From: Bacteroidia bacterium | GTDB taxonomy: Bacteria; Bacteroidota; Bacteroidia; Flavobacteriales_E; Vicingaceae | Assembly: GCA_030426475.1 (NCBI GenBank) | Contig: JAUHYR010000001.1 | Span: 1-64,000, forward strand | Direction: 5' to 3' | DNA length: 64,000 nucleotides | Shown here: piece by piece, positions 32,488 to 41,259 of the stretch | Position numbering within the stretch: the first letter of the stretch is position 1 | Layout of the letters: every line of letters starts with the position of its first letter | The notes under the pieces: generated by a model | What the model saw: only the letters and a program-made list of their open reading frames with translations | Databases searched by the model: none | What the model was told of the DNA's origin: nothing | Translations under genes and position numbers: made by a program

Positions 32488-34132
32488 TCCTTTTAAAAGT
32501 TTTGCCAAAGCATCTAAAGAACAACACATCAACAAAGATGGAAAAGCGGTAGTCTATACCAGAGTGTCTACCAAAGAACAGGCAGAAAACAATGCAAGTT
32601 TAGAAACACAAAAAAAGTATTGTATTGAATTTGCCAAAAAGAAGAAAATAGAAATCATCGAATTTTTTGGTGGTACTTATGAATCTGCCAAAAGTGATGA
32701 GCGTAAAGAATTTTCTAAAATGCTTTCATTTGTCAAGCGAAAGAAAGACATCTCTTATATCATTGTTTATTCTTATGACCGTTTCTCCCGAACAGGAGCG
32801 AATGGTGCTTATATCAGTGAGCAACTTAAAAAGCAAGGTATTGTCACCTTATCTGCTACTCAAGAGGTAGATGCTATGACGGCAGCTGGTTCTTTTCAGC
32901 AGAACCTGTATTACTTATTCAGTCAGTTTGATAATGAACTTAGAAGAGATAAGTCAGTTTCGGGCATGAGGGAAAAACTCAGAAAGGGATATTGGATAGG
33001 TTCTATTCCATTTGGTTATACCAACCTCAACCCGGGAAAAGGGAAAGAACAGCAGATTGTCATTAATGAACAGGGTAAACTCTTAAAGTATGCTTTCTTA
33101 TGGAAGGCGAATGAGAACATTACGCATATAGAAATAGCAAAGCGACTAGAAAGAAAAGGTTTAAAGGTTAGCTATAAGAAACTGAGTGATTATTTCAGGA
33201 ATCCTTTTTATTGTGGCTTGGTAGTTAGTTCTCATATACCGGGTGAAGTGGTAGAAGGAAAACATGAGGCGCTTATTTCCAAGGAAACCTTTTTAAAGAT
33301 TCATCAGCTATTAAATAAAACAGGTTATGGGGAAAAGAAGAACATGGATGATGAGAACCTTCCTTTAAAACGTTTTATGAAGTCTACGGTTTGTGGAACA
33401 GCTTATACAGGTTATCTTGTCAAAAAGAAGGGGTTATATTATTACAAGAACAATCGTATTAGAAGTAAAGAAAACCGCAACGCAAAAATCATCCATCAGC
33501 AGTTTTTAGACCTTTTGGAAAATTATGCTCTTGTTGATGAAAAGCATCTTACTCCGTTAAAGGAGATGATGTATTATTCTTTTAAAAAGGCTCATGAGGC
33601 ACATATTCAGGAAACAATGGCGCAACAGAACGAATTATTGGGGATATCTACCAAATTAGAGCGCTTGGAGGAGCGTTATGTGTTTGAGGAGATTACTCAG
33701 TCGCAATATGAAAAGTTCAGGCAACGTTTGGAGGCTGAGAAGCTGGAAATTGAAGAAAAACTTCACTCCAGTGGGTTTAATTTATCGAACCTGGAGAAGG
33801 CGTTGGATTTGGGGTTAAATTATGCCAAAAACCTGCCTGAACTGTGGCAAAGCGGCAATCTGGACACTAAGCGTAGTCTTCAAAAGATGGTGTTTCCGGA
33901 GGGTATTTTGTATGATTTTAAAAACAGTGTTTTTCGAACTCCTTATGTGAATTCCATTTTTAGCTGTATTGGGGAGTTGTCTAAGGAAATGGTCAAAAAT
34001 AAAAACGGGACAAGTCAAAATTTTGAGGACTTATCCCGTTTAGTACCAAAGGTGGGAATCGAACCCACACATCCGAAGATACACGATTTTGAGTCGTGCG
34101 CGTCTACCAATTCCGCCACTTTGGCAATTTGA
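32474..34132 (+). CDS. Large serine recombinase reading through the tRNA-Leu region
   Basis: 552 aa. Resolvase catalytic domain with the nucleophile Ser in VVYTRVSTKEQ (about residue 32) and SYDRFSRTG, then a Recombinase domain (IPFGYTNLNPGKG) and the zinc-ribbon position KSTVCGTAYTGY, where most of the usual Cys ligands are missing (only one Cys remains). A coiled-coil region follows (about 395-440). The last about 30 codons run antisense through the tRNA-Leu terminator and most of tRNA-Leu, so that tail (DLSRLVPKVGIEPTHPK) is supplied by the chromosome. It probably integrated this island at the tRNA gene. Confidence 0.75.
   Translation: MQTLSPFKSFAKASKEQHINKDGKAVVYTRVSTKEQAENNASLETQKKYCIEFAKKKKIEIIEFFGGTYESAKSDERKEFSKMLSFVKRKKDISYIIVYSYDRFSRTGANGAYISEQLKKQGIVTLSATQEVDAMTAAGSFQQNLYYLFSQFDNELRRDKSVSGMREKLRKGYWIGSIPFGYTNLNPGKGKEQQIVINEQGKLLKYAFLWKANENITHIEIAKRLERKGLKVSYKKLSDYFRNPFYCGLVVSSHIPGEVVEGKHEALISKETFLKIHQLLNKTGYGEKKNMDDENLPLKRFMKSTVCGTAYTGYLVKKKGLYYYKNNRIRSKENRNAKIIHQQFLDLLENYALVDEKHLTPLKEMMYYSFKKAHEAHIQETMAQQNELLGISTKLERLEERYVFEEITQSQYEKFRQRLEAEKLEIEEKLHSSGFNLSNLEKALDLGLNYAKNLPELWQSGNLDTKRSLQKMVFPEGILYDFKNSVFRTPYVNSIFSCIGELSKEMVKNKNGTSQNFEDLSRLVPKVGIEPTHPKIHDFESCASTNSATLAI
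34006..34038 (-). terminator. tRNA-Leu intrinsic terminator inside the recombinase frame
   Basis: Read leftward after the tRNA: CGGGATAAGTC stem, A/T loop, GACTTGTCCCG stem, then TTTTTATTTTT. It lies just 3' of tRNA-Leu and is antisense to the recombinase codons. Confidence 0.8.
34044..34125 (-). tRNA. tRNA-Leu (anticodon CAA)
   Basis: Class II tRNA of 82 nt. Acceptor stem GCCAAAG with CTTTGGT, D-arm GGCGGAATTGGTAGACGCG, anticodon loop CTCAAAA (anticodon CAA), a variable arm with a TTCG tetraloop and T-arm GTGGGTTCGATTCCCAC. The discriminator is A and the CCA end is not encoded (CTA follows). It is the insertion target of the recombinase next door. Confidence 0.93.
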
Positions 34133-34185
34133 GAGGGCGAAAATAGACAATAGAAATTATTACAACAAATAATCTGTTTGGTTTG

Positions 34186-34217
34186 TTTGGCAAAACGTAA
34201 ATATATCGCTACATTTG
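34186..34217 (+). promoter_or_regulatory. prs promoter, Bacteroidota type
   Basis: TTTG (34186-34189) and TACATTTG (34210-34217) are 20 nt apart, close to the TTTG-N19-TAnnTTTG consensus. The -7 box lies 21 nt upstream of the chosen prs ATG. Confidence 0.65.
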
Positions 34218-34238
34218 CCACCCTTTTTTAACAACGAA

Positions 34239-35168
34239 ATGGATCACAACACAAAATTCTTTTCAGGTAGAAATACATTAGGCTTAGCCAAACAAATAGC
34301 TGCTGCCTATGGAAAGGAATTAGGAAATGTGATTATCAATGAGTTTAGTGATGGAGAGTTTCAGCCATCTTTTGAAGAAACGGTAAGAGGCGATGATGTC
34401 TTTATTATTCAATCTACCAATCCTCCTTCAGACAATTTGTTTGAGCTTTTGCTTATGATTGATGCTGCAAAAAGAGCATCAGCAAATAGTATTGTAGCGG
34501 TAATTCCTTACTTTGGTTTTGCAAGGCAAGATAGAAAAGACAAACCAAGAGTTCCAATAGGAGCTAAAATGGTTGCCAATCTTTTATCTGCTGCCGGAGC
34601 AAACAGAATTATTACTATGGACTTACATGCCGACCAAATTCAAGGGTTTTTTGAAGTTCCGGTTGACCATCTTTATGCATCTACTATTTTCATTCCATAT
34701 ATCGAAAGTTTGGGCTTGGAAAACTTAACCATGGCCTCACCGGACTTAGGTGGCATGAAAAGAGCAAATGCTTACGCAAAACACTTAGGAGCAGAGGTAG
34801 TAGCTTGTTATAAGCAAAGAAAAAAAGCCAACGAAATTGAAAATATGTTTTTGATTGGGGAAGTAAAAGACAGAAACATCGTGCTAGTAGATGATATGGT
34901 AGATACTGCCGGCACACTTACAAAGGCGGCTGACCTTATGATGGAAAACGGAGCGGCAAGCGTAAGAGCTATTTGTACGCATGCAATTTTATCGGGAGGT
35001 GCTTACGAAAAGATTGAAAAATCAGCTATTACCGAACTAATAACAACAGACACTATCCCTTCAGAGAAAAATTCAAAAATAAAAGTACTTAGTTGCGCTG
35101 AACTATTTGGCGATGTGATTCAACGATTAAAATCACACCAAAGCATCAGCTCAAACTTTATTTGTTAA
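34239..35168 (+). CDS. prs: Ribose-phosphate pyrophosphokinase
   Basis: 309 aa from ATG 34239; an in-frame TTG at 34215 lies within the promoter and is unlikely. It makes PRPP from ribose 5-phosphate and ATP for nucleotide, His and Trp synthesis. Visible family features are KFFSGRNTLGLAK at the N-terminus, the FGFARQDRKDKPR flexible loop (about 95-108), the MDLHADQIQGFF segment and the PRPP-binding loop LVDDMVDTAGTL (about 212-223). Length is normal. It is followed after 22 bp by rplY; both are core genes to the right of the island. Confidence 0.95.
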   Translation: MDHNTKFFSGRNTLGLAKQIAAAYGKELGNVIINEFSDGEFQPSFEETVRGDDVFIIQSTNPPSDNLFELLLMIDAAKRASANSIVAVIPYFGFARQDRKDKPRVPIGAKMVANLLSAAGANRIITMDLHADQIQGFFEVPVDHLYASTIFIPYIESLGLENLTMASPDLGGMKRANAYAKHLGAEVVACYKQRKKANEIENMFLIGEVKDRNIVLVDDMVDTAGTLTKAADLMMENGAASVRAICTHAILSGGAYEKIEKSAITELITTDTIPSEKNSKIKVLSCAELFGDVIQRLKSHQSISSNFIC

Positions 35169-35190
35169 CCAATTAATCTATATACACACA

Positions 35191-35844
35191 ATGAAAACCG
35201 TAACTTTAAAAGCAGAAGTTAGGAAAAGTACCGGCTCAAAGACTGCCAAAGAGCTAAGAAAATCCGGGATGGTTCCCTGCGAACTTTACGGCCCTAACGG
35301 TAACCAACATTTAGCAGTAAATGAAATTGAGCTGAACAAGCTTATTTATACTCCAGAAGTATATTTCTTTGAATTAGATGTTGATGGAAAAAAGGTAAAA
35401 ACTGTATTGAAAGCAGCACAGTTTAACCCAATTAATGACAAAACAGAACATATTGATTTTGTTGAAGTAACTGATGGAAAAGCGATTAAAACCGTTCTTC
35501 CGGTGAGACTAGAAGGAACATCAATAGGTGTAATGAATGGAGGAAGATTAAGACACGTTCTTAAGAAAATCAGAATTCAAGCATTACCTTCAAAAATTCC
35601 GGACGGAATAACAGTAGATATTTCTGACTTAAAAATTGGAAAGTCTGTTAAAGTTCAAGATTTGAACATTGACGGAGTTAAAATTCTTGAAGCAGGAAAT
35701 GCTGTAGTTGTTGCTGTTAGAACTGCTAGAAACTTAGTAGAAGCATTACCTGAAGAAGGTGAAGCTGCTGCAGAAGGCGAAGAAGGTGCAGCTGCTCCGG
35801 CAGAAGGCGCTGAAGCTCCTAAAGAAGAAGCAAAAGCAGAGTAA
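35191..35844 (+). CDS. rplY: Ribosomal protein bL25 (Ctc type, long form)
   Basis: 217 aa. The N-terminal part matches L25/general stress protein Ctc (KSTGSKTAKELRKSGMVPCELYG), which binds 5S rRNA. The C-terminal beta domain is typical of the long CTC form. The last about 30 residues are an acidic Glu/Ala/Gly/Pro-rich tail. Between prs and pth, with only 3 bp before pth, so co-transcription with pth is likely. Confidence 0.93.
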   Translation: MKTVTLKAEVRKSTGSKTAKELRKSGMVPCELYGPNGNQHLAVNEIELNKLIYTPEVYFFELDVDGKKVKTVLKAAQFNPINDKTEHIDFVEVTDGKAIKTVLPVRLEGTSIGVMNGGRLRHVLKKIRIQALPSKIPDGITVDISDLKIGKSVKVQDLNIDGVKILEAGNAVVVAVRTARNLVEALPEEGEAAAEGEEGAAAPAEGAEAPKEEAKAE

Positions 35845-35847
35845 ACA

Positions 35848-36411
35848 ATGAAGTACCTTATTGCGGGCTTGGGAAACATCGGAGATGAATACCAAAACAC
35901 CCGTCATAATATAGGATTTAAAGTATTGGATGAGTTGGCAGGCTCATCCAATCTTGTTTTTAAGCAAGACAAACTCGCCTTTGTTACTGAATTTAAACAC
36001 AAAGCCAGAACATTTATTTTAATAAAGCCAACCACATTTATGAATTTGAGTGGAAAAGCGGTTGCATATTGGATGCAAGCGGAGAAAATTCAAGTTAATA
36101 AATTGCTGGTGGTTACAGATGATATTGCCCTGCCTTTCGGAAAAATAAGAATTAAAGGAAAGGGAAGTGATGGCGGCCACAATGGACTTAAAAGCATTAA
36201 CGAATCTCTTTCTACCAATCACTACGCAAGGCTTAGATTTGGAGTAGGAAATGATTTTCCCAAGGGAAGACAAGCAGAGTATGTTTTAAGCGAATGGAAT
36301 AGTGAAGAAAAACAACTACTTCAAGAAAGAATTAGCGTTGCAGTAGAGGCAATAAAAAGTTTTGGTTCAATAGGCTTGACCTATACCATGAACGATTTCA
36401 ACAATAAATAA
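35848..36411 (+). CDS. pth: Peptidyl-tRNA hydrolase
   Basis: 187 aa, typical length. It frees tRNA from stalled peptidyl-tRNA. Active-site motifs are all present: GLGNIGDEYQNTRHNIGF (Asn and the catalytic His), FMNLSGKAV and DDIALPFGKIRIKGKGSDGGHNGL with catalytic Asp and conserved HNG. It follows rplY by 3 bp, forming the common rplY-pth pair, and ends 2 bp from the convergent yidD gene. Confidence 0.95.
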   Translation: MKYLIAGLGNIGDEYQNTRHNIGFKVLDELAGSSNLVFKQDKLAFVTEFKHKARTFILIKPTTFMNLSGKAVAYWMQAEKIQVNKLLVVTDDIALPFGKIRIKGKGSDGGHNGLKSINESLSTNHYARLRFGVGNDFPKGRQAEYVLSEWNSEEKQLLQERISVAVEAIKSFGSIGLTYTMNDFNNK

Positions 36412-36413
36412 AA

Positions 36414-36641
36414 CTATTTCTTTTCTTTTTTCGGCACCGGGTCATAACCATGACCTCCCCAAGGATGACATGTCGCCAACCTTTTTGTTCCTAGCCATAA
36501 GCCCTTTATAACCCCCCATTCATTAATAGCGTCTATCATATATTGAGAGCAAGTAGGAGTATAGCGACAAGAGTTGGGCAAATAAGGAGAAATTATTCCC
36601 TGATAAAGTTTTACAGGTAGTATAAATAGTTTTTTTATCAA
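36414..36641 (-). CDS. yidD: Membrane protein insertion efficiency factor YidD
   Basis: 75 aa with the family pattern [20 protein letters not shown], then CSQYMIDAI, and [12 protein letters not shown] near the C-terminus. It assists YidC-dependent membrane insertion. It overlaps the HupE-like gene by 4 nt, so the two are translated together. The Cys pair (CRYTPTCS) and short length are as in the family. Confidence 0.93.
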   Translation of the reverse strand: MIKKLFILPVKLYQGIISPYLPNSCRYTPTCSQYMIDAINEWGVIKGLWLGTKRLATCHPWGGHGYDPVPKKEKK

Positions 36642-37210
36642 TTTAATAAGTCTGTTTGTAGTGTTAAAACAATAGACATACCTATGCCAATGCCTAAAAG
36701 AGTTTGCGTTCGGTTCTGATAAGCTGCTGAAAATATTTTTTCAAAAAGGTTTACAGCTAAAACGATTAAACTAACCACCACAATTTGACCAAGTTCTACA
36801 CCTAAGTTAAAACCAAGCAATGAAACAGCAATATTAGAATCAGACATCATACTGCTGAGGTAGTTTGAAAAACCTAAACCGTGAATTAATCCAAAACATA
36901 ATGCTAACAAATAAGCGAGTTTATTTTGCTTAATGCCTTTGCTAAAAAAATGAAAAATACCCGTAAGGAAAATACTAAGCGGAATTAAAAACTCAATTAT
37001 TTCTTGCGAAAACGATACCCACTGGTAAACTCCAAATAGTAATGACAAACTATGACCAATAGTAAAAGCGGTTATTAAAACCAAAAGAGACTTCCATTCA
37101 TTATTTTTAAATGGGGCAATCAGCACCATTAAAAAGGCAAGATGGTCTAAAGCCGATAGGCTTAGAATATGTTTAACTCCCAGATTAAGGTAAATAACAA
37201 ACTCTTCCAT
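36638..37210 (-). CDS. HupE/UreJ-family membrane protein
   Basis: 190 aa with about six predicted membrane helices and the family motifs [11 protein letters not shown] near the N-terminus, [11 protein letters not shown] in the third helix and [10 protein letters not shown] in the middle. HupE/UreJ proteins are implicated in nickel or cobalt transport, but many Bacteroidota members occur without metal enzyme genes nearby, as here. The gene overlaps yidD by 4 nt and cysS by one base. Confidence 0.75.
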   Translation of the reverse strand: MEEFVIYLNLGVKHILSLSALDHLAFLMVLIAPFKNNEWKSLLVLITAFTIGHSLSLLFGVYQWVSFSQEIIEFLIPLSIFLTGIFHFFSKGIKQNKLAYLLALCFGLIHGLGFSNYLSSMMSDSNIAVSLLGFNLGVELGQIVVVSLIVLAVNLFEKIFSAAYQNRTQTLLGIGIGMSIVLTLQTDLLN

Positions 37211-38721
37211 TATATAACTTCATAAGAAACAGAACCGTCCTTATTGTCTTTTAACAAAACACCTGCATCCTTAAGTTGGTCTCTAATTTTATCGGAAAGC
37301 GTATAGTTTTTATCCGACTTTGCCTGCTTTCTCATCTCAATTAAAAGTTCTACCACTTTATCTAAAGATTGGTTGTTGCTCTCACCGTCTTCTTGTTTTA
37401 AACCAAGCACATCAATCAAGAAAGATTTAAACGTTGACTTTAATCGTTCAAATGTATTTTCTGAAATAGAAGATATTACAAGCTGACCATTAGCAAAGCT
37501 GTTAATCTTTGCAGATAGTTCAAACAAAACAGCAATGACTTTGGGCGTATTGAAATCATCACACATTTCAATGTAGCAATTTTCACATAGTGAATTAATT
37601 TCTTTGTCTAATTCAAGGCTTACTTCTCCTGAAGTGTGATTCATGCCTTCAACAACGTCAAGGGAATGCATCAATTTTTTGAAGCCTTTTTCCGATGCTT
37701 GTATAGCTTCATTCGAAAAATCTAAAGTGCTGCGGTAGTGAGCCTGAAGCATAAAAAACCTTGCCGTCATAGGAGAATATGCTTTTTCTAACAGCGGACT
37801 ATCGCCTGTAATTAACTGATGTGGAGTAAATACATTTCCAACCGACTTACTCATTTTTTGACCGTTCATGGTTAGCATATTTCCATGTAGCCAGTATTTA
37901 GCAGAATCCACTTTATTAGCTGCTTTTCCTTGTGCAACTTCACATTCATGATGCGGGAACTTTAAATCCATTCCACCACCGTGAATGTCAAACTGCTTTC
38001 CTAAATATTTAGTGCTCATCACACTACATTCAATGTGCCAACCCGGAAACCCCTTTCCCCATGGAGAAGACCATTTCATGATATGTTGTGGCTCAGCCTT
38101 TTTCCACAACGCAAAATCAAGGCTGTCTTTCTTTTCATCTTGCGCACTTAACTCACGTGTATTTGCATACAAATCATCAATTACTCTTCCCGATAGCTTA
38201 CCGTAATGATGGTCTTTATGGTATTTTCTTACATCAAAATAAACAGAACCATTTTTTTCATAGGCATATCCGGCATCCAATATTTTCTGAGTCATTTCTA
38301 TTTGCTCAATAATATGCCCTGTGGCAGTTGGCTCAATTGATGGAGGAAGAATGTTATATAATCGCATTACATTTCTAAAGTCATCAGTATAATGCTGAAC
38401 CACTTCCATCGGCTCCATTTTCATCAGCTTGGCTTGTTTGCCAATTTTGTCCTCTCCCTCATCTGCATCATCAACTAAATGCCCAACATCAGTAATGTTT
38501 CTAACATAGCGAACTTTGTAGCCAAGATGAGTTAAAAACCTAAAAATAACGTCAAAAGAAGTAAAGGTTCTTACGTTACCAATATGCACATCACTATACA
38601 CTGTAGGGCCACACACATACATTCCCACAAAAGGCTCATGAAGAGGCTCAAACTTTTCTCTAGATTGTGAGGCACTATTATAAAGTGTAATTGGATATTT
38701 CTGAAACAACTTTTCTGACAT
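37210..38721 (-). CDS. cysS: Cysteinyl-tRNA synthetase
   Basis: 503 aa, class I synthetase charging tRNA-Cys. HIGH-type motif VHIGNVRTF after the zinc-binding Cys of MYVCGPTVYSD, further zinc ligands in GWHIECSVM and FPHHECE, and KMSKS motif GQKMSKSVGN. Length and order match the family. It starts 10 bp after a small unrelated spacer and is followed by the HupE-like gene (one-base overlap). Confidence 0.95.
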   Translation of the reverse strand: MSEKLFQKYPITLYNSASQSREKFEPLHEPFVGMYVCGPTVYSDVHIGNVRTFTSFDVIFRFLTHLGYKVRYVRNITDVGHLVDDADEGEDKIGKQAKLMKMEPMEVVQHYTDDFRNVMRLYNILPPSIEPTATGHIIEQIEMTQKILDAGYAYEKNGSVYFDVRKYHKDHHYGKLSGRVIDDLYANTRELSAQDEKKDSLDFALWKKAEPQHIMKWSSPWGKGFPGWHIECSVMSTKYLGKQFDIHGGGMDLKFPHHECEVAQGKAANKVDSAKYWLHGNMLTMNGQKMSKSVGNVFTPHQLITGDSPLLEKAYSPMTARFFMLQAHYRSTLDFSNEAIQASEKGFKKLMHSLDVVEGMNHTSGEVSLELDKEINSLCENCYIEMCDDFNTPKVIAVLFELSAKINSFANGQLVISSISENTFERLKSTFKSFLIDVLGLKQEDGESNNQSLDKVVELLIEMRKQAKSDKNYTLSDKIRDQLKDAGVLLKDNKDGSVSYEVI

Positions 38722-38828
38722 TTATACTAAACTTTAATAGCATCCAAAAATAGAAATAAAACTTGTTTTATGGATTAAAGATGCTTTTGGCATCATAATT
38801 GAAATTCAGATAACAATTATTTAAAAAA

Positions 38829-38930
38829 ATGTTAACCCGAAAAGAGAAAATATTCAGCGCCTTAATGTCACTAATAATTAGCGGAGTTATATTAGCTTAT
38901 TTGACTTTAGTAACAATTAGCTTTGGTTAA
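38829..38930 (+). CDS. Very small membrane protein, 33 aa
   Basis: ATG 38829 to TAA 38930 encodes MLTRKEKIFSALMS followed by a hydrophobic span LIISGVILAYLTLVTISFG. It lies between the divergent cysS and convergent caspase genes, where otherwise only AT-rich sequence is seen. Positive-inside N-terminus and single helix suggest a real small membrane protein, but no family is recognised. Confidence 0.4.
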   Translation: MLTRKEKIFSALMSLIISGVILAYLTLVTISFG

Positions 38931-38931
38931 A

Positions 38932-41250
38932 TTATTTTTTGCTAAAAAGAAAATCGCTACCCGGTTCATTGTTGCCAAATTCACCAAATCTTGGCTGTGG
39001 GTCCACTTTTTCTATATAAGTTAGAATTTCGTTAAGCGTTAAAATCCCGTCTTGCCCGCCATAGCTTCTAAAGGCTTCTAGTAATTTTCTGGTAAAAGGA
39101 GAATGCTGACCGGGTCTTCCGTCAGGAACATATTCTTTTCCTCCCGAAGTCAAATACATTCTGGTTTGATATTTTAATTTTCTGTTGACAAATTCTTGAG
39201 TTTCTACATCTTGATATATTCCGGTTGCTCTTCCTGAAGAAGCAATAAGCGGGTCAAACGTTCCACCAAAACAGGCATCTAAACACAAAAAGATATGTTT
39301 GCAAGGGATGTTGTTTACTACCGTTCTTAAATTACTGTGTGATAAGAAAGAGGTGTGAGCAATGTCGTCTGAACGAGAATCTTTTGCGATTAAATAGCCT
39401 TCTTTAAAAACATCATCATAATATCCGTGCCCTGCAAAAAAGATGAAAAGCTGGTCTTTGTCGTTATACTTTTTTAAGGCGTAAGTCTTAAGTTTTTTTA
39501 GAATATCGTCTAGCTTGGGGTTAGTAAGAATTTCCACTTCAAAGCCATAAGTTTCTGCTAAGTCTTTTGCAATTTGCTCAACATCAACACTAGGGTTAAT
39601 CAAGTTATCAAAATAATCATATTCATTAGTAGCAATTAAAAGAGCATAATTTTTTTGCGAAAAACCAGTATCGGATTTAGCGGTTGAAGAGTTTATCATA
39701 ATAGAAGAAGTCTCTCCTTTTACTTCAACTTTTTTCTTTATATGCTCAAAATTAAATGGGTTTTCCAAAAACTCAATCTCGTAAGTTTTTTGAGTCTTAG
39801 GGTGAACTAACTTGTAGTTTCCATATTCATGGTGAACATCATTTTTATCTTTTGCTTTAGTCGCTTTAATAAAGGCTTTTTCTTGTAGGCTTTTAAGTTC
39901 TTTGGCTTCCAGTCTTGGAATGGCAACGGTGGCTTCAGTATTGCAGAAAGAAATAGTATAAACCTCTTTATCGGCATCGTACTTTTTTAATTCTAGCTTT
40001 AACTGTGCATTTTCTTCAGTAGATTTTGAAAAAGAGAAAAGCTCTTCTTGCTTTTTTTGAATCTCATGCAATATGGCAGAGCGGGTTTTTAAAAGCCTTT
40101 CCCAATATTCTTTAGAAGTTTCAAATTCATCTTTGGGCGCAGATAAGTTTTTATCAAGACCATTTATGATTTGCTGAGAAAAACTTTCCGTTAAAATTGT
40201 TTTTTGAGAAAAGGTAAGGCTGTTGCCTAAATAGGAGAATATTTGTGATAAATTATTTCCTTTTACTCCTTTTACATCCCAAACGATAGCCGTCATATCT
40301 TCACTTGAGCTAACCAGTTTTTTGCCGTCAAGGCTGTAATTGATAGAGAGAATATAAGCATTATGCCTAGGGAACTTTTCGTCCTCAACAAATCCATTTT
40401 TAGTGATGAGATAGCTCTCAATACTTGTTCCATTAGCCAAAACAATGCTTGCTCCGTCAGGAGAGTATTTAACATCTTTTATTCGGCCAATTCTAATTTC
40501 GATAGAGTCTTTTGTGGTAAAGTTTTTTCCGGAAAGTTTATACTGCCATACTTTATCTGAAGAACCTGCCAGAAAAGAATCTTCGTAAGGATGATAATCT
40601 AAATAATCAAGCCCCCATCTTGTAACCGGAATAGTTTGTGAAAGCTCGTAAAGCCCGCTTTTTTCTTCATATACCAATAACTTATCCTTGTTACCGCAAA
40701 TTATCAGGTGTTTGTCATCAAAGCCAAATACCGCATCATAAGCTTTATCCTCATACTTTATTTCTTGTATTTCTGTCCATTTGCCGTCCTTATTTTCAAA
40801 TATTTTGGCTGTATTATCAGTACTGGTTGAAACAAATCGATTTCCTTGTTTGTTAAAGTTGATGGTAACAATTCGGTCGCTATGAGCTGTTAGTTGTTGC
40901 TCAACGGTTTGATTAATTAAATTGTAAACGGCAATGTCCCCAACAGAGTTGAATCTGCCTATCATCAAATATTTCTCGTTAGGAGAAAAAGCAATTTTTG
41001 AAGACGATCTTTCATAAAGGCTATCTCCCGCATGGGAATAGATAGGATTGTGGTGCTGATCAAATAAGTAAACTTTATTCTTGTCACAGGTAAAAGCAAA
41101 GTAGGTTTGAAAAGGAGAATACTGGGCTTCCATGATGTAGCCTCCATAACCGTCAATTACTTTTTTTTCTTCTAGTTTTATTTGAGAATAACCGCTGCAT
41201 ATAAAAGCAAAAAAACAGGATAAAAGAAATATCTTTTTACAAGCAGTCAT
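38932..41250 (-). CDS. Secreted WD40-repeat protein with C-terminal caspase-like domain
   Basis: 772 aa. A signal peptide (KKIFLLSCFFAFICSGYS) indicates export. Residues about 30-330 show WD40-like repeats (for example AYILSINYSLDGKKLVSSS and DMTAIVWDV). The C-terminal about 250 residues are a peptidase C14/metacaspase-type domain: catalytic His in IFFAGHGYYD (about residue 606) and catalytic Cys in CLDACFGGTF (about residue 660). Such fusions are found in Bacteroidota; the substrate is unknown. Both catalytic residues are present. Not in an operon; folE starts upstream of it on the same strand. Confidence 0.8.
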   Translation of the reverse strand: MTACKKIFLLSCFFAFICSGYSQIKLEEKKVIDGYGGYIMEAQYSPFQTYFAFTCDKNKVYLFDQHHNPIYSHAGDSLYERSSSKIAFSPNEKYLMIGRFNSVGDIAVYNLINQTVEQQLTAHSDRIVTINFNKQGNRFVSTSTDNTAKIFENKDGKWTEIQEIKYEDKAYDAVFGFDDKHLIICGNKDKLLVYEEKSGLYELSQTIPVTRWGLDYLDYHPYEDSFLAGSSDKVWQYKLSGKNFTTKDSIEIRIGRIKDVKYSPDGASIVLANGTSIESYLITKNGFVEDEKFPRHNAYILSINYSLDGKKLVSSSEDMTAIVWDVKGVKGNNLSQIFSYLGNSLTFSQKTILTESFSQQIINGLDKNLSAPKDEFETSKEYWERLLKTRSAILHEIQKKQEELFSFSKSTEENAQLKLELKKYDADKEVYTISFCNTEATVAIPRLEAKELKSLQEKAFIKATKAKDKNDVHHEYGNYKLVHPKTQKTYEIEFLENPFNFEHIKKKVEVKGETSSIMINSSTAKSDTGFSQKNYALLIATNEYDYFDNLINPSVDVEQIAKDLAETYGFEVEILTNPKLDDILKKLKTYALKKYNDKDQLFIFFAGHGYYDDVFKEGYLIAKDSRSDDIAHTSFLSHSNLRTVVNNIPCKHIFLCLDACFGGTFDPLIASSGRATGIYQDVETQEFVNRKLKYQTRMYLTSGGKEYVPDGRPGQHSPFTRKLLEAFRSYGGQDGILTLNEILTYIEKVDPQPRFGEFGNNEPGSDFLFSKK

Positions 41251-41259
41251 AATTATTAA

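Larger units (their letters stand above)
24604..34044. mobile_element. Defence island ending at tRNA-Leu, with serine recombinase
   Basis: The segment carries palindromic spacers, a Gabija-like pair, a type IIG restriction enzyme and a serine recombinase at the tRNA-Leu end. The right boundary is set by the tRNA gene and the core genes (prs, rplY, pth) that follow. No second copy of the tRNA 3' end was found in the window, which is expected for serine recombinases that leave only a short shared core. The left limit is a guess; the island may instead extend further left and include region 1. Confidence 0.45.

Noticed and set aside
1-34043. A second copy of the tRNA-Leu 3' end as left attachment site
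   Set aside because: Scanning the spacers by eye showed no match to the tRNA 3' sequence. Serine recombinases often leave only a short shared core, so absence is not informative.
34021-34132. C-terminal recombinase tail as a protein domain
   Set aside because: The sequence is the antisense translation of tRNA-Leu and its terminator, not a conserved domain.
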